This document shows positions 34,899 to 41,717 of a stretch of 64,000 nucleotides of DNA, piece by piece. This DNA comes from Sulfurimonadaceae bacterium (lineage in GTDB: Bacteria > Campylobacterota > Campylobacteria > Campylobacterales > Sulfurimonadaceae), in NCBI GenBank assembly GCA_016744575.1, contig JADGEC010000004.1, positions 1-64,000 of the forward strand, in the 5' to 3' direction. A program made the translations under genes and the position numbers. Each line of letters begins with the position of its first letter. Position 1 is the stretch's first letter. Under the pieces are notes generated by a model that saw only the letters and a list, made by a program, of their open reading frames with translations, had not been told where the DNA came from and did not search any database.

Positions 34899-36329
34899 AT
34901 GGAAATGAATCGTAGAGACGCACTTAAATTCGGCGCAGTTGGTGCAGCGACGGTCGCAGCAGCGACAATGACTGGTTGTTCGACAAAAGCTGGCGAGATG
35001 GCTTCATCAGCGACTTCATCAGCAGCATCAGCTGTCGGTCTCGGAGCAGACCTGATAGGTAAACACAAAGTCGTGATCATCGGTGGTGGTATCGGTGGTA
35101 TGACAGTTGCAAACAACCTTAAGAAAAAAGACAAAGACATGGACATCCTTGTCATCGAGAAAAACGATACGTTCATGTCTTGCCCAGTATCAAACACATA
35201 CATCGGTAAACTCGAAGGTATGACACTGGGAAGCTTTATATTTGATTATGCTCAACCTATCCAGAAACATGGTTACAACTGGCTTCAGGGTGAAGTCATG
35301 GCAATAGACCGTTCTGCAAAAGTCGTCACTACTTCAAGTGGAGCAGTCGGTTATGATATTCTTGTCCTTTCACCAGGTATCGGTTATAACTATGAAGCGC
35401 AGTTCCCTACATGGTCTCCAGAGAAGATCGCTCACATCAAACGTGTCGCACCTGCAGCATTGATCCCTGGTAGCGAGCACGTCATCTTGGAACGTAACCT
35501 GAACAACATGGAAGATGGTGATGTTGTCATCACTATCCCAAGTGGTAAGTTCCGTTGTCCTCCAGCTCCGGCAGAGCGTGCTTCAATGGTCGCGACTTTC
35601 ATGCAGAAAGAGGAGATCGAAGGTAAAGTCATCCTTATAGCTGAAGGTGCAGGTTTTGCTAAAAAGCCAGCATTTATAGAATCATGGGAAGCACTTTATG
35701 GTGATAAGATCGTATTTATCCCTAACTCAAAAGTGACTGATGTCGATCCAGATACCAAAGTCCTTACCTATGCACAGACTACTGGCACAGGTAAGAAGGA
35801 TGAGGATGATTTCGAGATCATGAAGACAGAGACTAAGACTCACAAGTATGAAGTCCTAAACCTTATCCCACTTAACAAAGCAAGTGATGTCATCGGTATG
35901 GCTGGCCTTGAAGTGACAAAAGACACTTTCGGTAAAGTCAAGATGAACGGCTGTTCATTCCAGACTAAGACTGATGAAGATGTCTACGCAGTCGGTGATG
36001 TCGTCGGTCACGGTATCCCGCCAAGTGGTCAGACTGCCAACTGGGCAGGTAAGCAGTGTGCCGAAGAGATCAGTGCACGTCTTAAAGGCGGTTCATACGA
36101 GCTTCCAGTCAAGAAAGCACCTGTCAAAGCTGGTAATGTCTGTTACTCGATGGTCGGTGATATGCCTGAGACAGCGATCATGGTCACACATGACTTCAGC
36201 TGGAACGGTAGTGCCATCATGGGTAAAGGTAATGTACCTAAAGGTCCAAATGGTCTCTATCGTCAAACAGGTACTGCCAAAGCACTTCGTGACTGGTATC
36301 GTGGCCTTATGGCTGACATGTTCAGCTAG
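34899..36329 (+). CDS. flavocytochrome c sulfide dehydrogenase, FAD subunit (FccB-like)
   Basis: A 476-residue exported flavoprotein. A twin-arginine signal (MNRRDALKFGAVGAATVAAA) leads to an FAD-binding GGGIGG motif (VVIIGGGIGGMTVANNLKKK). The redox-active cysteines sit in FMSCPVSN and FRCPPAPAE, as in FccB/SoxF. The second FAD motif (DVYAVGDVVGHG) and the FCSD C-terminal dimerisation domain follow. It oxidises sulfide in the periplasm and passes electrons to a cytochrome c. A stable hairpin lies 22 nt beyond the stop, then a separate promoter for the Rieske gene. Confidence 0.92.
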   Translation: MEMNRRDALKFGAVGAATVAAATMTGCSTKAGEMASSATSSAASAVGLGADLIGKHKVVIIGGGIGGMTVANNLKKKDKDMDILVIEKNDTFMSCPVSNTYIGKLEGMTLGSFIFDYAQPIQKHGYNWLQGEVMAIDRSAKVVTTSSGAVGYDILVLSPGIGYNYEAQFPTWSPEKIAHIKRVAPAALIPGSEHVILERNLNNMEDGDVVITIPSGKFRCPPAPAERASMVATFMQKEEIEGKVILIAEGAGFAKKPAFIESWEALYGDKIVFIPNSKVTDVDPDTKVLTYAQTTGTGKKDEDDFEIMKTETKTHKYEVLNLIPLNKASDVIGMAGLEVTKDTFGKVKMNGCSFQTKTDEDVYAVGDVVGHGIPPSGQTANWAGKQCAEEISARLKGGSYELPVKKAPVKAGNVCYSMVGDMPETAIMVTHDFSWNGSAIMGKGNVPKGPNGLYRQTGTAKALRDWYRGLMADMFS

Positions 36330-36350
36330 ATCGACCACTACTACACAACA

Positions 36351-36374
36351 AGAGATGGTCTTTCGACCATCTCT
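36351..36374 (+). terminator. perfect 10-bp hairpin after fccB-like gene
   Basis: AGAGATGGTC (36351-36360) and GACCATCTCT (36365-36374) pair perfectly around TTTC. No U-tract follows, so it may be a terminator, an attenuator or an mRNA-stabilising 3' end. Confidence 0.55.
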
Positions 36375-36395
36375 ATTCACATCATGTTATGTTTT

Positions 36396-36401
36396 TATAA
36401 T
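36396..36401 (+). promoter_or_regulatory. -10 box for the Rieske gene
   Basis: TATAAT between the hairpin and the Rieske ATG (36453), with the Shine-Dalgarno AAGGAG just before the start. Confidence 0.5.
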
Positions 36402-36452
36402 GAGTATTACTGTACTTTTTATTAAGTCATACACTACATCAAAAGGAGTCTT

Positions 36453-37181
36453 ATGGACAGAAGAAACTTTCTTAAAGTCGTTGGTGCGACAGGTGCGTTC
36501 ATCGCAGTCAACCCATCGACGATTCAAAATGAACTATTTGCAAACACAGGAGCTATGTTCCGTGCCTACGAGCGTGTTCAACTACTAGATGGGGCAGGTG
36601 CACCTATCAAGATCAGTCAGTTGAAAAAAGAGATGAACTACGTCTTTAACTATCCACATGTCTCTACACCAGCCATCCTTTTAAACCTTGATGAGTCAAC
36701 AGCAAAAGATGTCAAACTCACCTCTGAGACTGGTGAAGAGTATGTCTGGGAAAGCGGGATCGGTAAAGACCGTACAGTAGTAGCTTACTCTGCTATCTGT
36801 TCACATCAGCTGGCACACCCAACACCTGATGACAGCTTTTTACAGTATGTTCAAAAAGACAAACCGACTATGGCCTTCGAGAGATCTGGTGTCATCGTCT
36901 GTTCCTCTCACCTCTCTTCATTTGATGCAAGAGAGGGAGCAAAGCGATTATCAGGTCCTGCTATCGACCCACTGGCATCTGTTGTCATCGAAGTCGGTGA
37001 AGATGATACACTCTGGGCTGTCGGAGTACTTGGATCAGACCGTTTTCATGACTACTTCAAGACCTTTAAACCGGAATTGAAAAAGTTCTACGGCGGTAAA
37101 CGTAAAGGCAAAAAACTGGTCAAGATCAGTGCCAAGACCGTTCCATTGACAGAGTACACTAAAGAGATCATTCAATACTAA
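36453..37181 (+). CDS. Tat-exported Rieske-type [2Fe-2S] protein
   Basis: A 242-residue protein with a twin-arginine signal (MDRRNFLKVVGATGAF). The Rieske ligand pairs are visible: Cys116 and His118 in ICSHQLAHPT, and Cys150 and His153 in VCSSHLSSFD. The loop between the pairs (31 residues) is longer than in most Rieske proteins. It resembles stand-alone periplasmic Rieske proteins rather than the bc1 subunit. It lies between the FccB-like gene and a class II cytochrome c gene, 10 nt upstream of the latter, so it probably serves as an electron carrier in sulfide oxidation. Confidence 0.85.
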   Translation: MDRRNFLKVVGATGAFIAVNPSTIQNELFANTGAMFRAYERVQLLDGAGAPIKISQLKKEMNYVFNYPHVSTPAILLNLDESTAKDVKLTSETGEEYVWESGIGKDRTVVAYSAICSHQLAHPTPDDSFLQYVQKDKPTMAFERSGVIVCSSHLSSFDAREGAKRLSGPAIDPLASVVIEVGEDDTLWAVGVLGSDRFHDYFKTFKPELKKFYGGKRKGKKLVKISAKTVPLTEYTKEIIQY

Positions 37182-37191
37182 AAGGGGAAAG

Positions 37192-37599
37192 ATGAAAAAG
37201 ATTATCACTGCTGTATTGGCACTTATGCTCAGCTCTACACTGCTTGTAGCAGCTGAAGTAAAAGATCAAAAGATGGCTGACGACATGAAAGAGATGATGA
37301 ATGCCATGGTCGAGATCCAAAAGAACTGGTTCTATGAGAACCCAAGAGGGATCAAAAAAGGCGTTAAGAAACTTGAGGCACATATGGAGTACCTGAAGAG
37401 CTCTGATGCAAAAGGTTATCTTCCAAAAGATCAGGAGTATGCGAACAAATTTGCAAAAAAACGTGCAGAAATGATCGAGCTTTATGCTGAAGACCTCGTG
37501 GTATCTGTGGAAGATGGTAATGATGAGGATGTTCTGGACAACTATACACAGATCATGAATCAGTGTACTTCTTGCCATATGCGTATTCGTAACTGGTAA
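37192..37599 (+). CDS. class II (cytochrome c'-like) cytochrome c
   Basis: A 135-residue periplasmic protein with signal peptide (ITAVLALMLSSTLLVAA). The body is helical and Met/Lys-rich, and the single CxxCH (QCTSCHMR, Cys125-His129) lies at the extreme C-terminus, the arrangement of class II four-helix-bundle cytochromes (c', c-556). It follows the Rieske gene by 10 nt with a good AGGGGAAAG Shine-Dalgarno. It probably accepts electrons from the sulfide dehydrogenase or the Rieske protein. Confidence 0.85.
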   Translation: MKKIITAVLALMLSSTLLVAAEVKDQKMADDMKEMMNAMVEIQKNWFYENPRGIKKGVKKLEAHMEYLKSSDAKGYLPKDQEYANKFAKKRAEMIELYAEDLVVSVEDGNDEDVLDNYTQIMNQCTSCHMRIRNW

Positions 37600-37610
37600 G
37601 ACACTCTATC

Positions 37611-37631
37611 CGAGGCGGCCTGAGCGCCTCG
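37611..37631 (+). terminator. GC-rich hairpin after the cytochrome gene
   Basis: CGAGGCG (37611-37617) and CGCCTCG (37625-37631) form a perfect 7-bp stem around a 7-nt loop, 11 nt after the stop. A U-tract is missing. Confidence 0.55.
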
Positions 37632-37743
37632 TCACACACCTCTCTACTCCCACTAGACATAGACTACTCCTGATTAGCATATAGATGACTAGCTCTAACA
37701 TCCGTAAACACTCTTATGAGCTTGATCCGGGTAATATATCACC

Positions 37744-39066
37744 ATGAAAACACTACAACTTCTCCAGACCGGTCAGCTTTCCGGCGATAAAAGACTTGCA
37801 CTAGCCTGCGGCCTTGAGACATTCCCTCCCGAGATATTTGATCTTGCAGATAGCCTGGAGATCCTTGATCTCTCTAATAACCGTCTAAGTCGACTTCCAG
37901 ACGATCTCGGTCGACTTAAGAAGTTGCGTATTCTCTTCTTATCGCAAAATCTTTTTAAAGAGGTCCCTCAGGTATTGGCTCACTGTACGGAACTGACTAT
38001 GATAGGCTTTAAATCAAATCAGATCATACACTTTGATGAAAAGAGCCTGCCACCAAAAGTCCGCTGGCTAATACTGACGGACAATAAGATCGAGAAGCTT
38101 CCCGACTCTATAGGAGAGTTGAAAAGATTGCAAAAACTCATGCTTGCAGGCAATAGACTCACATCATTGCCAGACTCTATGTCGGCATGTATAGAACTGG
38201 AGCTAATACGCCTCTCTGCCAACCGTCTTGAGACACTTCCACCATGGCTTTTCACCCTGCCCCAACTCGCCTGGCTTGCCTGTGCCGGTAATCCCTTTAC
38301 CAACGACCACCTACTACAGCATGAGTCACTTGCCGAAGTGGCATGGGATGATGTGGAGCTTCATGAAGAGCTTGGAGAAGGTGCATCAGGTATCATCTCT
38401 AAAGGAAGCCTGCTTGATGAGCAGGAATCAGTCGCTGTCAAGATATTTAAAGGGGATGTGACGAGTGACGGATATCCTGCTGATGAGATGCGTGCATGTA
38501 TCACTGCGGGCAGTCATGAGAACCTTACCAATGTACATGGAAGACTTCACCAACATCCGGAAGAGAAAGAGGGGCTTATCCTCTCACTTATCCCACCTAC
38601 CTATAATAATCTCGGTAATCCACCAGACTTTGATAGCTGTACCCGAGATATCTATGAGGAGGAGACGGTCTTCTCTCTCTCCCTACTTATGCGCATCGCT
38701 ACCGATATCGCTTCTGCTGCAGCACATCTACATGAACAAGGATTGATGCACGGAGACCTCTACTCTCACAATATCCTCGTCGATGATAGTGGTCATAGCC
38801 TACTAAGCGATCTTGGTGCTGCTTCTATCTATCATCATGCAGAGGGGATCTCTACGGAGGCGTTCGAACGTATCGAGGTCCGGGCTTTTGGCTGTCTTCT
38901 TGAAGAGTTACTTGATAGATGTCTACCAGAAGATATCACTTCACATCAACATCTGGTCAAACAGCTTCGAACACTGGAATATACCTGCATGGATGAAAGT
39001 GTAGTCAACCGACCACTTTTCTCAGCTATCAACACTACCTTGAACACTATAGGGCACCTCGAATAA
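37744..39066 (+). CDS. leucine-rich-repeat protein kinase
   Basis: A 440-residue protein. Residues about 25-200 hold seven LRRs of the LxxLxLxxNxLxxLP type (for example LEILDLSNNRLSRLPDDLG). A compact Ser/Thr-type kinase domain follows: glycine loop LGEGASGII, lysine in VAVKIFK, catalytic HGDLYSHNIL and metal-binding SDLGAAS. HGD and DLG replace the usual HRD and DFG, and no APE motif is visible. There is no signal or membrane segment, so it is cytoplasmic. Its last residues and stop codon lie in the left arm of an inverted-repeat element (39047-39333). Confidence 0.85.
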   Translation: MKTLQLLQTGQLSGDKRLALACGLETFPPEIFDLADSLEILDLSNNRLSRLPDDLGRLKKLRILFLSQNLFKEVPQVLAHCTELTMIGFKSNQIIHFDEKSLPPKVRWLILTDNKIEKLPDSIGELKRLQKLMLAGNRLTSLPDSMSACIELELIRLSANRLETLPPWLFTLPQLAWLACAGNPFTNDHLLQHESLAEVAWDDVELHEELGEGASGIISKGSLLDEQESVAVKIFKGDVTSDGYPADEMRACITAGSHENLTNVHGRLHQHPEEKEGLILSLIPPTYNNLGNPPDFDSCTRDIYEEETVFSLSLLMRIATDIASAAAHLHEQGLMHGDLYSHNILVDDSGHSLLSDLGAASIYHHAEGISTEAFERIEVRAFGCLLEELLDRCLPEDITSHQHLVKQLRTLEYTCMDESVVNRPLFSAINTTLNTIGHLE

Positions 39067-39333
39067 CCCTGTGCATCATCAGCGTTTCATACGACTTTGT
39101 GATCAAGGCAGGTCAGTTGTGAGCTATCTTGTCTTACCTTACTCCCTAAAGATGTAAGGTCCCTCACATCTTCTTTACAGAAGATATCATAACTGATTAC
39201 GGTGGCAGGAGCCTAACGATACCTCAAATGAGAAATATGCTAAACGTATATTTTCATGGAGTAAAGTCTCATCGTTGTATGAAACGCCCTTTGGCCTCTG
39301 ATGATATACAGGGTTGTTAGAGGTGCCCTATAG
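39047..39333. mobile_element. MITE-like element with long terminal inverted repeats
   Basis: CTATAGGGCACCTC (39047-39060) pairs perfectly with GAGGTGCCCTATAG (39320-39333). Pairing continues inward to about 39103/39266 with few mismatches and one 10-nt bulge (39288-39297); the innermost long stem is 39083-39095 with 39274-39286. Outer ends show TA or TATA on both sides, as from a target duplication. The roughly 160-nt centre contains smaller hairpins (39137-39160, 39168-39185) and no ORF. It could be a non-autonomous transposon, or alternatively a structured RNA. Confidence 0.6.
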
Positions 39334-39366
39334 CTAATGGTGTAGACTAAGACATGTTGAGCTTAC

Positions 39367-40089
39367 TTATCGCAGATGATCTGCGACAAGTCCGAGCATC
39401 TCATCTACAGCAGCAGAAGCCCCTTTTTGGATGAAATGTTCAAAATACTCATCGATGCTCTTCTCAAAGGAACCAAAAGCTGTCACATGCTCTTCACGTT
39501 TTGGATTGATGATCAATGAGTGTGCGAACTCTCCTGCTATCGGGACGATGTCGATCACCTGTCCACTTGTGCCCACTGCGATAAAGAAGTCACTCTCAGA
39601 GATCGCAGTATAGATCTTTGCATAAGCCGGGGCACTCTCACCAAACATCACTACATTATGACGTATCCGGTCACTCTCGCAGACTGGACAGGCATCGTGC
39701 TCGTTCTGAGCTTCAAAAGCTATGTCCCAGGTATACCCACACTCTTCACATCGCAGGTCTCTGAGTGTCCCATGTAGATGGATCACCTCTTTACACCCAG
39801 CCCGCTCTAAAAGATCATCGACGTTTTGGGTAAGATGGATAACCTGTCCGGGGTAAAGCTGCTCCAGTCTGGCAAAGGCATGATGTGCTGCATTTGGTAG
39901 CTTATCTTTAAGATCATTACGTCGAGCATTATAGAACTGTGTCACCAGTTCACGGTCATTCTCCCATCCTTGCGTGGAACAGACCTGCATGACATCATAC
40001 TCTTCCCATAGACCATCATTATCACGAAATGTCCGTATACCGCTCTCGGCACTCAGTCCTGCACCACTTATGATCATTATCTTATGCAT
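39367..40089 (-). CDS. cobB: NAD-dependent protein deacylase (sirtuin, CobB type)
   Basis: A 240-residue sirtuin. It removes acetyl or other acyl groups from lysines using NAD+. Visible motifs are GAGLSAESGIRTFR (NAD binding), TQNVDDLLERAG, the catalytic His in VIHLHGT, and two zinc Cys pairs (CEECGYTW, CPVCES). The MFGES and GTSGQV segments complete the Rossmann part. It begins one base after the end of a small upstream gene, so the two are coupled. Confidence 0.95.
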   Translation of the reverse strand: MHKIMIISGAGLSAESGIRTFRDNDGLWEEYDVMQVCSTQGWENDRELVTQFYNARRNDLKDKLPNAAHHAFARLEQLYPGQVIHLTQNVDDLLERAGCKEVIHLHGTLRDLRCEECGYTWDIAFEAQNEHDACPVCESDRIRHNVVMFGESAPAYAKIYTAISESDFFIAVGTSGQVIDIVPIAGEFAHSLIINPKREEHVTAFGSFEKSIDEYFEHFIQKGASAAVDEMLGLVADHLR

Positions 40090-40325
40090 CAGTGAAATAG
40101 CTTTAATAGATGCTCTTCGAGATCCTCAGGTTCATAGATCCTTCGTTTTTTCAACATCATGACAGAAAGCTCATCTTCGACAAGCATCTCAAATATCTCA
40201 AAAGCACTGCTTTTATTGTAATAACTTCGTATGAATGCTAACAGTAGTTGAAAATTATCCAATCGCTCCGGATCTTCACGCATCTGTTTATACTCTTTAA
40301 ACTCATTCCAGTTAATATATCCCAT
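40089..40325 (-). CDS. small hypothetical protein coupled to cobB
   Basis: A 78-residue acidic helical protein (MGYINWNEFKEYKQMREDPE at the start, LEEHLLKLFH at the end). No family is recognised and there is no signal peptide. Its stop shares a base with the sirtuin start, indicating an operon. It may regulate the sirtuin, but nothing in the sequence shows this. Confidence 0.65.
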   Translation of the reverse strand: MGYINWNEFKEYKQMREDPERLDNFQLLLAFIRSYYNKSSAFEIFEMLVEDELSVMMLKKRRIYEPEDLEEHLLKLFH

Positions 40326-40411
40326 GTCGTTAGATTAGCATATTTTGACCCATACAGGGCTTTTATACAATTATTTACTAACTATAAGTAACATTTTATA
40401 ATGAATTATGG

Positions 40412-40417
40412 TACAAT
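40412..40417 (+). promoter_or_regulatory. possible -10 box of the 53-aa ORF
   Basis: TACAAT at 40412; a TATAAT also lies at 40397-40402. AAGGAT (40425-40430) follows as Shine-Dalgarno. Confidence 0.35.
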
Positions 40418-40435
40418 AAAACTAAAGGATCAAAG

Positions 40436-40597
40436 ATGAAATCATTAGATAAAAAATTACAAGAGACTATTGAGACCGGTAGACCTATCAGTTCGCAGAT
40501 GCAGCCGCTCGCGAGAAAGATCCTAAGGTCGATATCTGAGACGCCTAAAGATCGTCAAGTGCAGCATCCAGCTGCAAAAGGGCCCTATCCATCGTAG
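40436..40597 (+). CDS. 53-aa hypothetical protein
   Basis: A short ORF below common length limits. It starts MKSLDKKLQETIETGRPISS and ends after KGPYPS. It has a good Shine-Dalgarno (AAGGAT, 5 nt upstream) and -10-like boxes. The 3' third overlaps the convergent PLP-lyase gene by 53 bp, so the C-terminal part may be constrained by the other strand. No family is recognised. Confidence 0.45.
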   Translation: MKSLDKKLQETIETGRPISSQMQPLARKILRSISETPKDRQVQHPAAKGPYPS

Positions 40598-41717
40598 CGA
40601 TGGGAACAGCGAAGTTCAATCGCATATAGCCCTTGCCTTCGCGTCCAAATACGATTCCCGGGCTAAGGCCCAAGCCCGCTTTCTCGACAAAAAAACTCCT
40701 TAACGCTTTTTCATCCAAGCCCATCTTTGAACAGTCGATCCATGCCAGGTAAGTCCCTTCTGGCTTGCTCATGCTGAGCCTGTCTCCATACTTACGTACT
40801 AACACTTCAAGCTTTTGTAGATTAGTAGAGAGATACACCATCAGTTCATCACGCCATGACTCTCCATGACGATATGCCGCTTCAAAGCCGACATGGCCAA
40901 AGACCGTTCCCTCAGCAAAATGTATGCGCTGTGAAAGCGTCTCGAACTGCTGTCGCATCGTCTCATCAGCGATGACAACGGTAGAGATAGACAATCCAGC
41001 TACGTTAAAGGTCTTACCCGGCCCAATCGCGGTCACTGTGATATCTCTGACGTCGTCACTCAATGATGCAAAAGGAATATGCCGATGAGGACGATAGACC
41101 AGATCGCTGTGGATCTCATCACTGAGGACTTTGATGTCATGTTCCAGACAGATAGCAGCCAACTCCCTAAGCTCTTCTTCTCTCCAAACACGACCAACCG
41201 GGTTATGCGGTGAACATAATAGCAGCAGCTTGGTATCTTTATCTATCTTTGAACGCAGATCATCAAAGTCAAAACAGTAATCACCCTTCTCATCACGCTT
41301 TAAAGGATTACTCACCATCTCGCGCTCATTGTTAGTTATGCTTTTAAAGAAAGGCGCATAGACAGGAGGTTGATAGATGACCTTCTCGCCGGGCTTGGTA
41401 AAAGCCTGTATAGCTAGGTTGATGGTAGCGACGACAGAGGGTGAATAGGACATCCACTCGCGTTCTGTGTTCAAGCCATGCAGCTCTTTCATCCATGCCA
41501 TCTGCGCTTCATAAGCTGACTCAGGCATCTCCTCATAACCATAGATAGGCTCTTTTGCACGTTTTGTGACTGCTTCTGTCACAAAAGAGGGAGTCTTAAT
41601 ATCCATATCTGCGACCCACATCGGCAGGACATCTTCCGTACCAAACAGCTGTTTTCGCAGCGTATACTTCTCAGCGTTCCCATTTTTGCGGTCGATCACC
41701 TCATCAAAATCATTCAC
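40545..41717 (-). CDS. PLP-dependent C-S lyase (MalY/PatB type), probable OvoB
   Basis: A 390-residue fold-type I aminotransferase-like enzyme. Family motifs are LLLCSPHNPVGRVW, the Asp in VLSDEIHSDLVY, the PLP lysine in GPGKTFNVAGLS, and a C-terminal MRLNFAVP. Enzymes of this class cleave C-S bonds, as in cystathionine or S-substituted cysteines. Because it directly follows and touches ovoA (shared base), it is most likely the lyase (OvoB) that cleaves the histidyl-cysteine sulfoxide to 4-thiohistidine. A general cystathionine beta-lyase role is the alternative. Confidence 0.85.
   Translation of the reverse strand: MNDFDEVIDRKNGNAEKYTLRKQLFGTEDVLPMWVADMDIKTPSFVTEAVTKRAKEPIYGYEEMPESAYEAQMAWMKELHGLNTEREWMSYSPSVVATINLAIQAFTKPGEKVIYQPPVYAPFFKSITNNEREMVSNPLKRDEKGDYCFDFDDLRSKIDKDTKLLLLCSPHNPVGRVWREEELRELAAICLEHDIKVLSDEIHSDLVYRPHRHIPFASLSDDVRDITVTAIGPGKTFNVAGLSISTVVIADETMRQQFETLSQRIHFAEGTVFGHVGFEAAYRHGESWRDELMVYLSTNLQKLEVLVRKYGDRLSMSKPEGTYLAWIDCSKMGLDEKALRSFFVEKAGLGLSPGIVFGREGKGYMRLNFAVPIATMDRALLQLDAALDDL

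Noticed and set aside
34899..36329. Sulfide:quinone reductase instead of flavocytochrome c subunit
   Set aside because: The Tat signal, the SCP and RCPP cysteine contexts and the C-terminal dimerisation region fit FccB/SoxF better.
39067..39366. Complete insertion sequence
   Set aside because: The inverted-repeat element has no transposase ORF; at most it is a non-autonomous or decayed element.
40545..41717. Plain cystathionine beta-lyase of methionine synthesis
   Set aside because: Possible by family, but the direct junction with ovoA makes the OvoB role more likely; kept as the alternative.
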